Source: Lepidurus packardi | Taxonomy: Eukaryota > Arthropoda > Branchiopoda > Notostraca > Triopsidae | Assembly: GCA_023053545.1 (NCBI GenBank) | Contig: JAKZAN010000039.1 | Location: 735,522 to 799,521 of the forward strand | Reading direction: 5' to 3' | DNA: 64,000 nucleotides | Notes under the pieces: model-generated | The model's database searches: none | Told to the model about the DNA's origin: nothing | Seen by the model: the letters and a program-made list of their open reading frames with translations, nothing else | Shown: positions 22,457 through 35,860 of the stretch, in pieces | Layout: each line of letters opens with the position of its first letter | How positions within the stretch are numbered: the stretch's first letter is position 1 | Translations under genes and position numbers: made by a program

Positions 22457-24690
22457 ATAATTCAGTCCGTAAGGAATTAATACAGTCCGTAAGGAATTAA
22501 TTCAGTCCGTAAGGAATTAATTCTGTCCGTAAGGAATTAATTCAGTCCGTAAGGAATTAATTCAGTCCGTAAGGAATAAGTTCAGTCCGTAAGGAATTAA
22601 TTCAGTCCGTAAGGAATTAATTCAGTCCGTAAGGAATTGATTCAATCCGTAAGGAATTAATTCAGTCCGTAAGGAATTATTTCAGTCCGTAATTAATTCA
22701 TTCATTCCTTACGGAATTAATTAAGTCCATAAAATTCATAAGGAATTAATTAAGTCCGTAAGGAATTGATTCAATCCGTAAGGAATTAATTCAGTCCGTA
22801 AGGAATTATTTCAGTCCGTAATTAATTCATTCATTCCTTACGGAATTAATTAAGTCCATAAAATTCATAAGGAATTAATTAAGTCCGTAAGGAATTAATT
22901 AAGTCCGTAAGGAATTAGTTAAGTCCGTAAGGAATAAGTTCAGTACGTACGGACTTATTTCAGTCCGTAATTAATTCATTCATTCCTTACGGATTTATTT
23001 AAGTCCGTAAGGAATTAATTCAGTCCGTAAGGAATTAATTCACTCCGTAAGGAATTAATTCAGTCCGTAAGGAATTATTTCAGTCCGTAATTAATTCATT
23101 CATTCCTTACGGAATTAATTAAGTCCATAAAATTCATAAGGAATTAATTAAGTCCGTAAGGAATTGATTCAATCCGTAAGGAATTAATTCAGTCCGTAAG
23201 GAATTATTTCAGTCCGTAATTAATTCATTCATTCCTTACGGAATTAATTAAGTCCATAATGAATTATTTCAGTCCGTAATTAATTCATTCATTCCTTACG
23301 GAATTAATTAAGTCCATAATGAATTAATTCAGTCCGTAAGGAATTAATTCAGTCCGTAAGGAATTAATTAAATCCGTAAGGAATTAATTCAGACCGTAAG
23401 GAATTAATTCAGTCCGTACGGACTTATTTCAGTCCGTAATTAATTCATTCATTCCTTACGGATTTATTTAAGTCCGTAAGGAATTAATTCAGTCCGTAAG
23501 GAATTAATTCACTCCGTAAGGAATTAATTCAGTAAGAAAGGAATTCAATCAATCCTAAAGAATTAATTCAGTCCGTAAGGAAATAATTCAGTCCGTAAGG
23601 AATTAATTCGGTCCGTAAGGATTTAATTCAGTCCGTAAGGTATTAATTCAGCCCGTAAGGAATAAGTTCAGTACTTAAGGAATTAATTAAGTCCGTAATG
23701 GATTAATTAAGTCCGTAATGAATTAATTCAGTCCGTATGAAATTAATTCAGTCCGTAAGGAATTAATTCAGTAGAACGGAATTCAATCAATCCTAAAGAA
23801 TTAATTCAGTCAGTAAAGAAATAATTCAGTCCGAAAGGAATTAATTCAGTCCGAAAGGAATTAATTCAGTCCGTAAGGAATTAATTCAGTCCGTAAGGAA
23901 TTAATTCAGTCCGTAAGGAATTATTTCAGTCCGTAATTAATTCATTCATTCCTTACGGAATTAATTAAGTCCATAATGAATTATTTCAGTCCGTAATTAA
24001 TTCATTCATTCCTTACGGAATTAATTAAGTCCATAATGAATGAATTCAGTCCGTAAGGAATTAATTCAGTCCGTAAGGAATTAATTAAATCCGTAAGGAA
24101 TTAATTCAGTCCGTAAGGAATTAATTCAGTCCGTAAGGAATTATTTCAGTCCGTAATTAATTCATTCATTCCTTACGGAATTAATTAAGTCCATAATGAA
24201 TTATTTCAGTCCGTAATTAATTCATTCATTCCTTACGGAATTAATTAAGTCCATAATGAATGAATTCAGTCCGTAAGGAATTAATTCAGTCCGTAAGGAA
24301 TTAATTAAATCCGTAAGGAATTAATTCAGACCGTAAGGAATTAATTCAGTCCGTACGGACTTATTTCAGTCCGTAATTAATTCATTCATTCCTTACGGAT
24401 TTATTTAAGTCCGTAAGGAATTAATTCAGTCCGTAAGGAATTAATTCACTCCGTAAGGAATTAATTCAGTAAGAAAGGAATTCAATCAATCCTAAAGAAT
24501 TAATTCAGTCCGTAAGGAAATAATTCTGTCCGTAAGGAATTAATTCAGTCCGTAATGTAATAATTCAGTCCGTAAGGAATTAATTCAGTCCGTAAGGAAT
24601 TAATTCAGTCCGTAATGTAATAATTCAGTCCGTAAGGAATTTATTCAGTCCGTAATGGATTAATTAAGTCCGTAAGGAATTAATTAAGTC
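22452..24690. repeat. Satellite array, left-type, rich in inverted blocks
   Basis: Left-type monomers and CCTAAAG boxes continue after the BEL element. Twelve inverted half-monomer blocks with CATTCCTTACGG lie between about 22,680 and 24,400, roughly one per 140 bp, against one per 400-700 bp in the left block. Several are arranged as a short tandem HOR of hairpin units; for example, the segment from about 23,930 to 24,060 repeats at 24,150-24,280. A 21-base monomer (GTAAAGGAA) at about 24,690 marks the change to right-type sequence. Confidence 0.9.
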
Positions 24691-25489
24691 CGTAAAGGAA
24701 TTAATTCAGTCCGTAAGGAATTAATTCAGTCCGTAAGGAATTAATTCAGTCCGTAAGGAATTAATTCAGTCCGTAATGAATTAATTCAGTCCGTAAGGAA
24801 TTAATTCAGTCCCTAAGTAATTAATTCAGTAAGTAAGGAATTAATTCAGTCCGTAAGGAATTAATTCAGTGAGTAACTAATTAATTCAGTAAGTAAGGAA
24901 TTCAATCAATCATAAAGAATTAATTCAGTCCGTAAGGAATAAATTCAGTCCGCAAGGAATTAATTCAGTCCGTAAGGAATTAATTCAGTCCGTAAGGAAT
25001 TAATTCAATCCGTAATGAATTATTTAAGTCCGTAAGGATTTAATTCAGTCCCTAAGTAGTTATTTCAGTGCGTAAGGAATTAATTCAGTCCGTAAGGAAT
25101 TAATTCATTCCGTAACTAATTAATTCAGTAAGTAAGGAATTCAATCAATCATAAAGAATTAATTCAGTCCGTAAGGAATTAATTCAGTCCGTAAGGAATT
25201 AATTCAGTCCGTAATGAATTAATTAAGTCCGTAAGGAATTAATTAAGTCCGTAATGAATTAATTCAGTCCATTAATTAATTCATTCATTCCCTAAGGAAA
25301 TAATTCAGTCCGTAAGGAATTAATTCAGTCCTTAAGGAACTAATTCAGTCCGTAAGGAATTAATTCAGTAAGTAAGGAATTAATTCAGTCCGTAAGGAAT
25401 TAATTCAGTCCGTAATGTATTAATTCAGTCCACTAATTAATTAATTCAGTACGTAAGGAATTAATTCAGTCCGTAAGGAATTAATTCAG

Positions 25490-27955
25490 TCCGTAAGGAA
25501 TTAATTCAGTCCGAAAGGAAATAATTCAGTCCGTAAGGAACTAATTCAGTCCGTAAGGAATTAATTCAGTAAGTAAGGAATTAATTCGGTCCGTAAGGAA
25601 TTAATTCATTCCGTTAAGAATTAATTCAGTCTGTAAGGATTAATTAATTCAGTAAGTAAGGAATTCAATCAATCATAAAGAATTAATTCAGTCCGTAAGG
25701 AATTTATTCGGTCCGTAAAGAATTAATTCAGTCCGTAAGGAATTAATTAAGTCCGTAAGGAAATAATTAAGTCCGTAATGAATTATTTAGTCCGTAAGGA
25801 ATTAGTTCAGTCCCCAAGGAATTAATTCAGTCCGTAAAGAATTAATTCAGTCCGTAAGTAGTTAATTCAGTCCGTAATTAATTAATTCAGTCCGTAAGGA
25901 ATTAATTAACTCCAAAATGAATTAATTAAGTCCTTAAAGAATTAATTCAGTCCGTAAGGAATTAATTCAGTCCCCAAGGATTTAATTCAGTCCGTAAAGA
26001 ATTAATTCATTCCGTAAGTAGTTAATTCAGTCCGTAATGAATTAATTCATTAATTTTTTGTAAGGAATTAATTCAGTCCGTAAGGAATTGATTCAGTCCG
26101 TAAGGAATTAATTCAGTCCGTAAGGAATTATTTCAGTCCACAAGGAATTAATTAATTCCGTAAGGAATTAATTAAGTCCGTAAGGAATTAATTATGTTCG
26201 TAAGGAATTAATTCAGTCCATAAGGAATTAATTCAGTCTGTAAGGAATTAAATCAGGACGTAAGGAATTAATTCAGTCTGTAAGGAATTAAATGAGGCCG
26301 TAAGGAATTAATTAAGTCCCTAAGAAATTAATTCAGTCCGTAAGGAATTAATTCAGTCCGTAAGGAATTAATTATGTCCGTAATGAATTAATTCAGTCCG
26401 TAAGGAATTAATTCAGTCCGTAAGGAATTAATTATGTCCGTAATGAATTAATTCAGTCCGTAAGGAATTAATTCAGTCCCTAAGTAATTAGTTCAGTAAG
26501 TAAGGAATTAATTAAGTTCGTAAGGAATTAATTCAGTCCATAAGGAATTAATTCAGTCTGTAAGGAATTAAATCAGGACGTAAGAAATTAATTCAGTCCG
26601 TAAGGAATTAATTCAGTCCGTAAGTAATTAATTCAGTAAGTAAGGAATTAATTCAGTCCGTAAGGAATTAATTCAGTCCGTAACTAATTAATTCAGTAAG
26701 TAAGGAATTCAATCAATCATAAAGAATTAATTCAGTCCGTAAGGAATAAATTCAGTCCGCAAGGAATTAATTCAGTCCGTAAGGAATTAATTCAGTCCGT
26801 AAGGAATTAATTCAGTCCGTAAGGAATTAATTCAGTCCGTAATGAATTATTTAAGTCCGTAAGGAATTAATTCAGTCCCTAAGTAGTTATTTCAGTGCGT
26901 AAGGAATTAATACAGTCCGTAAGGAATTAATTCATTCCGTTACTAATTAATTCAGTAAGTAAGGAATTCAATCAATCATAAAGAATTAATTCAGTCCGTA
27001 AGGAATTAATTCAGTCCGTAAGGAATTAATTCAGTCCGAAAGGAAATAATTCAGTCCGTAAGGAACTAATTCAGTCCGTAAGGAATTAATTCAGTAAGTA
27101 AGGAATTAATTCGGTCCGTAAGGAATTAATTCATTCCGTTAAGAATTAATTCAGTCTGTAAGGATTAATTAATTAAGTAAGTAAGGAATTCAATCAATCA
27201 TAAAGAATTAATTCAGTCCGTAAGGAATTTATTCGGTCCGTAAAGAATTAATTCAGTCCGTAAGGAATTAATTAAGTCCGTAAGGAAATAATTAAGTCCG
27301 TAATGAATTATTTAGTCCGTAAGGAATTAGTTCAGTCCCCAAGGAATTAATTCAGTCCGTAAAGAATTAATTCAGTCCGTAAGTAGTTAATTCAGTCCGT
27401 AATTAATTAATTCAGTCCGTAAGGAATTAATTAACTCTAAAATGAATTAATTAAGTCCTTAAAGAATTAATTCAGTCCGTAAGGAATTAATTCAGTCCCC
27501 AAGGATTTAATTCAGTCCGTAAAGAATTAATTCATTCCGTAAGTAGTTAATTCAGTCCGTAATGAATTAATTCATTCATTTTTTGTAAGGAATTAATTCA
27601 GTCCGTAAGGAATTGATTCAGTCCGTAAGGAATTAATTCAGTCCGTAAGGAATTATTTCAGTCCACAAGGAATTAATTAATTCCGTAAGGAATTAATTAA
27701 GTCCGTAAGGAATTAATTAAGTTCGTAAGGAATTAATTCAGTCCATAAGGAATTAATTCAGTCTGTAAGGAATTAAATCAGGACGTAAGGAATTAATTCA
27801 GTCTGTAAGGAATTAAATCAGGCCGTAAGGAATTAATTAAGTCCCTAAGAAATTAATTCAGTCCGTAAGGAATTAATTCAGTCCGTAAGCAATTAATTAA
27901 GTCCGTAATGAATTAATTCAGTCCGTAAGGAATTAATTCAGTCGCTAAGTAATTA
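25490..27955. repeat. 1.5-kb tandem duplication in right-type array
   Basis: About 25,490-26,430 matches 27,015-27,955 with a constant offset of 1,525 bases. Anchors are GTCCGAAAGGAA (25,509 and 27,034), AATTTATTCGG (25,701 and 27,226) and the T-run before GTAAGG (26,054-26,059 and 27,579-27,584). That T-run is the only non-monomer-like insertion in this stretch and is shared by both copies. Confidence 0.8.
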
Positions 27956-30900
27956 GTTCAGTAAGTAAGGAATTAATTCAGTCCGTAAGGAATTAATTCA
28001 GTCCGTAACTAATTAATTCAGTAAGTAAGGAATTCAATCAATCATAAAGAATTAATTCAGTCCGTAAGGAATTAATTCAGTCCGTAAGGAATTAATTCAG
28101 TCCGTAATGAATTAATGAAGTCCGTAAGGAATTAATTAAGTCCGTAAGGAAATAATTAATTCCGTAATGAATTAATTATTTCCGTAAGGAATTAATTCAG
28201 TCCCCAAGGAATTAATTCAGTCCGTAAAGAATTAATTCACTCCGTAAGTAGTTAATTCAGTCCGTAACTAATTAATTCAGTCCGTAAGGAATTAATTCAT
28301 TCCGTAAGGAATAAATTACGTCCGTAAGGAATTGATATAATCCGTAAGGAATTTATAAAGTCAGTAAAGAATTAATTCAGTCCGTAAGGAATTAATTAAG
28401 TCCGTAAAGAATTAATTAGGTCCGTAAGGAATTAATTCAGTCCCCAAGGAATTAATTCAGTCCGTAAGGAATTAATTCAGTCCCTAAGTAGTTAATTCAG
28501 TCCGTAACTAATTAATTCAGTAAGTAAGGAATTCAATCAATCATAAAGAATTAATTCAGTCCGTAAGGAATTAATTCAGTAAGTAAGGAATTCAATCAAT
28601 CATAAAGAATTAATTCAGTCCGTAAGGAATTAATTCAGTAAGTAAGGAATTCAATCAATCATAAAGAATTAATTCAGTCCGTAAGGAATTAATTCAGTCC
28701 GTAAGGAATTAATTCAGTCCGTAAGGAATTAATTCCGTCCCTAAGTAGTTAATTCAGTCCGTAAGGAATTAATTCAGTCCGTAAGGAATTAATTCAGTCC
28801 GTAAGGAATTAATTCATTCCGTAACTAATTAATTCAGTAAGTAAGGAATTCAATCAATCTTAAAGAATTAATTCAGTCCGTACGGAATTAATTCAGTCCG
28901 TAAGGAATTAATTCAGTCCGTACGGAATTAATTCAGTCCGTAAGGAATTAATTCATTCCGTAACTAATTAATTCAGTAAGTAAGGAATTCAATCAATCAT
29001 AAAGAATAAATTCAGTCCGTAAGGAATTAATTCAGTCCGTAAGGAATTATTCCGTCCGTAATGAATTAATGAAGTCCGTAAGGAATTAATTAAGTCCGTA
29101 AGGAAATAGTTAAGTCCGTAATGAATTAATTATTTCCGTAAGGAAATAATTCAGTCCCCAAGGAATTAATTCAGTCCGTAAAGAATTAATTCACTCCGTA
29201 AGTAGTTAATTCAGTCCGTAACTAATTAATTCAGTCCGTAAGGAATTAATTCAGTCCGAAACTAACTAATTCAGTAGGTAAGGAATTCAATCAATCATAA
29301 AGAATTAATTCAGTCCGTAAGGAATTAATTCAGTAAGTAAGGAATTCAATCAATCATAAAGAATTAATTCAGTCCGTAAGGAATTAATTCAGTCCGTAAG
29401 GAATTAATTAAGTCCGTAACTAATTAATTCAGTAAGTAAGGAATTCAATCAATTATAAAGAATTAATTCAGTCCGTACGGAATTAATTCAGTCCGTAAGG
29501 AATTAATTCATTCCGTAACTAATTAATTCAGTAAGTAGGGAATTCAATCAATCATAAAGAATTAATTCAGTCCGTAAGGAATTAATTCAGTCCGTAAGGA
29601 ATTAATTCAGTCCGTAATGAATTAATGAAGTCCGTAAGGAATTAATTAAGTCCGTAAGGAAATAATTAAGTCCGTAATGAATTAATTATTTCCGTAAGGA
29701 ATTAATTCAGTCCCCAAGGAATTAATTCAGTCCGTAAAGAATTAATTCACTCCGTAAGTAGTTAATTCAGTCCGTAACTAATTAATTCAGTCCGTAAGGA
29801 ATTAATTCAGTCCGAAACTAACTAATTCAGTACGTAAGGAATTCAATCAATCATAAAGAATTAATTCAGACCGTAAGGAATTAATTCAGTCTGTAAGGAA
29901 TTAAATCAGGACGTAAGGAATTAATTCAGTCTGTAATGAATTAAATCAGGCCGTAAGGAATTAATTAAGTCCGTTAGAAATTAATTCAGTCCGTAAGGAA
30001 TTAATTCATTCCGTAAGGAATTAATTAAGTCCGTAAGGAATTAATATAATCCGTAAGGAATTTATAAAGTCAGTAAAGAATTAATTCAGTCCGTAAGGAA
30101 TTAATTAAGTCCGTAATGAATTAATTAGGTCCGTAAGGAATTAATTCAGTCCCCAAGGAAGTAATTCAGTCCGTAAGGAATTAATTCAGTCCCTAAGTAG
30201 TTAATTCAGTCCGTAACTAATTAATTCAGTAAGTAAGGAATTCAATCAATCATAAAGAATTAATTCAGTCCGTAAGGAATTAATTCAGTAAATAAGGAAT
30301 TCAATCAATCATAAAGAATTAATTCAGTCCGTAAGGAATTAATTCCATCCGTAAGGAATTAATTCAGTCCGTAAGGAATTAATTCAGTCCCTAAGTAGTT
30401 AATTCAGTCCGTAAGGAATTAATTCAGTCCGTAAGGAATTAATTCAGTCCGTAAGGAATTAATTCATTCCGTAACTAATTAATTCAGTAAGTAAGGAATT
30501 CAATCAATCATAAAGAATTAATTCAGAACGTAAGGAATTAATTCAGTCTGTAAGGAATTAAATGAGGACGTAAGGAATTAATTCAGTCTGTAATGAATTA
30601 AATCAGGCCGTAAGGAATTAATTCAGTCCGTTAGAAATTAATTCAGTCCGTAAGGAATTAATTCATTCCGTAAGGAATTAATTAAGTCCGTAAGGAATTG
30701 ATATAATCCGTAAGGAATTTATAAAGTCAGTAAAGAATTAATTCAGTCCGTAAGGAATTAATTAAGTCCGTAATGAATTAATTAGGTCCGTAAGGAATTA
30801 ATTCAGTCCCCAAGGAATTAATTCAGTCCGTAAGGAATTAATTCAGTCCCTAAGTAGTTAATTCAGTCCGTAACTAATTAATTCAGTAAGTAAGGAATTC

Positions 30901-33039
30901 AATCAATCATAAAGAATTAATTCAGTCCGTACGGAATTAATTCAGTCCGTAAGGAATTAATTCAGTCCGTACGGAATTAATTCAGTCCGTAAGGAATTAA
31001 TTCATTCCGTAACTAATTAATTCAGTAAGTAAGGAATTCAATCAATCATAAAGAATTAATTCAGTCCGTAAGGAATTAATTCAGTCCGTAAGGAATTAAT
31101 TCAGTCCGTAATGAATTAATGAAGTCCGTAAGGAATTAATTAAGTCCGTAAGGAAATAATTAAGTCCGTAATGAATTAATTATTTCCGTAAGGAATTAAT
31201 TCAGTCCCCAAGGAATTAATTCAGTCCGTAAAGAATTAATTCACTCCGTAAGTAGTTAATTCAGTCCGTAACTAATTAATTCAGTCCGTAAGGAATTAAT
31301 TCAGTCCGTAATTAATTAATTCAGTAAGTAAGGAATTCAATCAATCATAAAGAATTAATTCAGACCGTAAGGAATTAATTCAGTCTGTAAGGAATTAAAT
31401 GAGGACGTAAGGAATTAATTCAGTCTGTAATGAATTAAATCAGGCCGTAAGGAATTAATTAAGTCCGTTAGAAATTAATTCAGTCCGTAAGGAATTAATT
31501 CATTCCGTAAGGAATTAATTAAGTCCGTAAGGAATTGATATAATCCGTAAGGAATTTATAAAGTCAGTAAAGAACTAATTCAGTCCGTAAGGAATTAATT
31601 AAGTCCGTAATGAATTAATTAGGTCCGTAAGGAATTAATTCAGTCCCCAAGGAATTAATTCAGTCCGTAAGGAATTAATTCAGTCCCTAAGTAGTTAATT
31701 CAGTCCGTAACTAATTAATTCAGTAAGTAAGGAATTCAATCAATCATAAAGAATTAATTCAGTCCGTAAGGAATTAATTCAGTAAGTAAATAATTCAATC
31801 AATCATAAAGAATTAATTCAGTCCGTAAGGAATTAATTCAGTCCGTAAGGAATTAATTCAGTCCGTAAGGAATTAATTCATTCCGTAACTAATTAATTCA
31901 GTAAGTAAGGAATTCAATCAATCATAAAGAATTAATTCAGTCCGTACGGAATTAATTCAGTCCGTAAGGAATTAATTCAGTCCGTACGGAATTAATTCAG
32001 TCCGTAAGGAATTAATTCATTCCGTAACTAATTAATTCAGTAAGTAAGGAATTCAATCAATCATAAAGTATTAATTCAGTCCGTAAGGAATTAATTCAGT
32101 CCGTAAGGAATTAATTCAGTCCGTAAGGAATTAATTCAGTCCGTAAGGAATTAATTCAGTCAGTAATGAATTAATGAAGTCCGTAAGGAATTAATTAAGT
32201 CCGTAAGGAAATAATTAAGTCCGTAATGAATTAATTATTTCCGTAAGGAATTAATTCAGTCCCCAAGGAATTAATTCAGTCCGTAAAGAATTAATTCACT
32301 CCGTAAGTAGTTAATTCAGTCCGTAACTAATTAATTCAGTCCGTAAGGAATTAATTCAGTCCGAAACTAACTAATTCAGTAGGTAAGGAATTCAATCAAT
32401 CATAAAGAATTAATTCAGACCGTAAGGAATTAATTCAGTCTGTAAGGAATTAAATCAGGACGTAAGGAATTAATTCAGTCTGTAAGGAATTAAATCAGGC
32501 CGTAAGGAATTAATTAAGTCCGTTAGAAATTAATTCAGTCCGTAAGGAATTAATTCATTCCGTAAGGAATTAATTAAGTCCGTAAGGAATTGATATAATC
32601 CGTAAGGAATTTATAAAGTCAGTAAAGAATTAATTCAGTCCGTAAGGAATTAATTAAGTCCGTAATGAATTAATTAGGTCCGTAAGGAATTAATTCAGTC
32701 CCCAAGGAATTAATTCAGTCCGTAAGGAATTAATTCAGTCCCTAAGTAGTTAATTCAGTCCGTAAGGAAATAATTCAGTCCGTAACTAATTAATTCAGTA
32801 AGTAAGGAATTCAATCAATCATAAAGAATTAATTCAGTCCGTAAGGAATTAATTCAGTAAGTAAGGAATTCAATCAATCATAAAGAATTAATTCAGTCCG
32901 TAAGGAATTAATTCAGTCCGTAAGGAATTAATTCAGTCCCTAAGTAGTTAATTCAGTCCGTAAGGAATTAATTCAGTCCGTAAGGAATTAATTCAGTCCG
33001 TAAGGAATTAATTCATTCCGTAACTAATTAATTCAGTAA

Positions 33040-35860
33040 GTAAGGAATTCAATCAATCATAAAGAATTAATTCAGTCCGTAAGGAATTTATTCGTTCCGT
33101 AAGGAATTTATTCAGTCCGTAATGAATTAATTAAGTCCGTAAGGAATTAGTTCAGTCCCCAAGGAATTAATTCAGTCCGTAAAGAATTAATTCAGTCCGT
33201 AAGTAGTTAATTCAGTAAGTAATTAATTAATTCAGTCCGTAAGGAATTCGATCAATCATAAAGAATTAATTAAGTTCGTAATGAATTAATTCAGTCCATT
33301 AGGAATTAATTCAGTCTGTAAGGAATTAAATCAGGACGTAAGGAATTAATTCAGTCTGTACGGAATTAAATCAGGCCGTAAGGAATTAATTAAGTCCGTA
33401 ATGAATTAATTCAGTCCGTAAGGAATTAATTCAGTTCCTAAGTAATTAATTCAGTAAGTAAGGAATTAATTCAGTCCGTAAGGAATTAATCCAGTCCGTA
33501 ACTAATTAATTCAGTAAGTAAGGAATTCAATCAATCATAAAGAATTAATTCAGTCCGTAAGGAATAAATTCAGTCCGCAAGGAATTAATTCAGTCCGTAA
33601 GGAATTAAATCAGGCCGTAAGGAATTAATTAAGTCCGTTAGAAATTAATTCAGTACGTAAGGAATTAATTCATTCCGTAAAGAATTAATTAAGTCCGTAA
33701 GGAATTGATATAATCCGTAAGGAATTTATAAAGTCAGTAAAGAATTAATTCAGTCCGTAAGGAATTAATTAAGTCCGTAATGAATTAATTAGGTCCGTAA
33801 GGAATTAATTCAGTCCCCAAGGAATTAATTCAGTCCGTAAGGAATTAATTCAGTCCCTAAGTAGTTAATTCAGTCCGTAAGGAAATAATTCAGTCCGTAA
33901 CTAATTAATTCAGTAAGTAAGGAATTCAATCAATCATAAAGAATTAATTCAGTCCGTAAGGAATTAATTCAGTAAGTAAGGAATTCAATCAATCATAAAG
34001 AATTAATTCAGTCCGTAAGGAATTAATTCAGTCTGTAAGGAATTAATTCAGTCCCTAAGTAGTTAATTCAGTCCGTAAGGAATTAATTTAGTCCGTAAGG
34101 AATTAATTCAGTCCGTAAGGAATTAATTCATTCCGTAACTAATTAATTCAGTAAGTAAGGAATTCAATCAATCATAAAGAATTAATTCAGTCCGTAAGGA
34201 ATTTATTCGTTCCGTAAGGAATTTATTCAGTCCGTAATGAATTAATTAAGTCCGTAAGGAATTAGTTCAGTCCCCAAGGAATTAATTCAGTCCGTAAAGA
34301 ATTAATTCAGTCCGTAAGTAGTTAATTCAGTAAGTAATTAATTAATTCAGTCCGTAAGGAATTCGATCAATCATAAAGAATTAATTAAGTTCGTAAGGAA
34401 TTAATTCAGTCCATTAGGAATTAATTCAGTCTGTAAGGAATTAAATCAGGACGTAAGGAATTAATTCAGTCTGTACGGAATTAAATCAGGCCGTAAGGAA
34501 TTAATTAAGTCCGTAATGAATTAATTCAGTCCGTAAGGAATTAATTCAGTTCCTAAGTAATTAATTCAGTAAGTAAGGAATTAATTCAGTCCGTAAGGAA
34601 TTAATCCAGTCCGTAACTAATTAATTCAGTAAGTAAGGAATTCAATCAATCATAAAGAATTAATTCAGTCCGTAAGGAATAAATTCAGTCCGCAAGGAAT
34701 TAATTCAGTCCGTAAGGAATTAAATCAGGCCGTAAGGAATTAATTAAGTCCGTTAGAAATTAATTCAGTACGTAAGGAATTAATTCATTCCGTAAAGAAT
34801 TAATTAAGTCCGTAAGGAATTGATATAATCCGTAAGGAATTTATAAAGTCAGTAAAGAATTAATTCAGTCCGTAAGGAATTAATTAAGTCCGTAATGAAT
34901 TAATTAGGTCCGTAAGGAATTAATTCAGTCCCCAAGGAATTAATTCAGTCCGTAAGGAATTAATTCAGTCCCTAAGTAGTTAATTCAGTCCGTAAGGAAA
35001 TAATTCAGTCCGTAACTAATTAATTCAGTAAGTAAGGAATTCAATCAATCATAAAGAATTAATTCAGTCCGTAAGGAATTAATTCAGTAAGTAAGGAATT
35101 CAATCAATCATAAAGAATTAATTCAGTCCGTAAGGAATTAATTCAGTCCCTAAGTAGTTAATTCAGTCCGTAAGGAATTAATTTAGTCCGTAAGGAATTA
35201 ATTCAGTCCGTAAGGAATTAATTCATTCCATAACTAATTAATTCAGTAAGTAAGGAATTCAATCAATCATAAAGAATTAATTCAGTCCGTAAGGAATTTA
35301 TTCGTTCCGTAAGGAATTTATTCAGTCCGTAATGAATTAATTAAGTCCGTAAGGAATTAGTTCAGTCCCCAAGGAATTAATTCAGTCCGTAAAGAATTAA
35401 TTCAGTCCGTAAGTAGTTAATTCAGTAAGTAATTAATTAATTCAGTCCGTAAGGAATTCGATCAATCATAAAGAATTAATTAAGTTCGTAAGGAATTAAT
35501 TCAGTCCATTAGGAATTAATTCAGTCTGTAAGGAATTAAATCAGGACGTAAGGAATTAATTCAGTCTGTACGGAATTAAATCAGGCCGTAAGGAATTAAT
35601 TAAGTCCGTAATGAATTAATTCAGTCCGTAAGGAATTAATTCAGTTCCTAAGTAATTAATTCAGTAAGTAAGGAATTAATTCAGTCCGTAAGGAATTAAT
35701 TCAGTCCGTAACTAATTAATTCAGTAAGTAAGGAATTCAATCAATCATAAAGAATTAATTCAGTCCGTAAGGAATAAATTCAGTCCGCAAGGAATTAATT
35801 CAGTCCGTAAGGAATTAATTCAGTCCGTAAGGAATTAATTCAGTCCGTAATGAATTATTT
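33040..35860. repeat. 1.1-kb higher-order repeat, about 2.6 copies
   Basis: TTCGTTCCGT occurs at 33,091, 34,206 and 35,301, and TCAGGACG at 33,331, 34,446 and 35,541, giving periods of 1,115 and 1,095 (one monomer fewer). Copies 1 and 2 also share the GTCCGTTAG variant at 33,633 and 34,748. The third copy diverges around 35,800. Earlier in the block (28,000-32,900) the same elements recur with irregular spacing. Confidence 0.8.
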
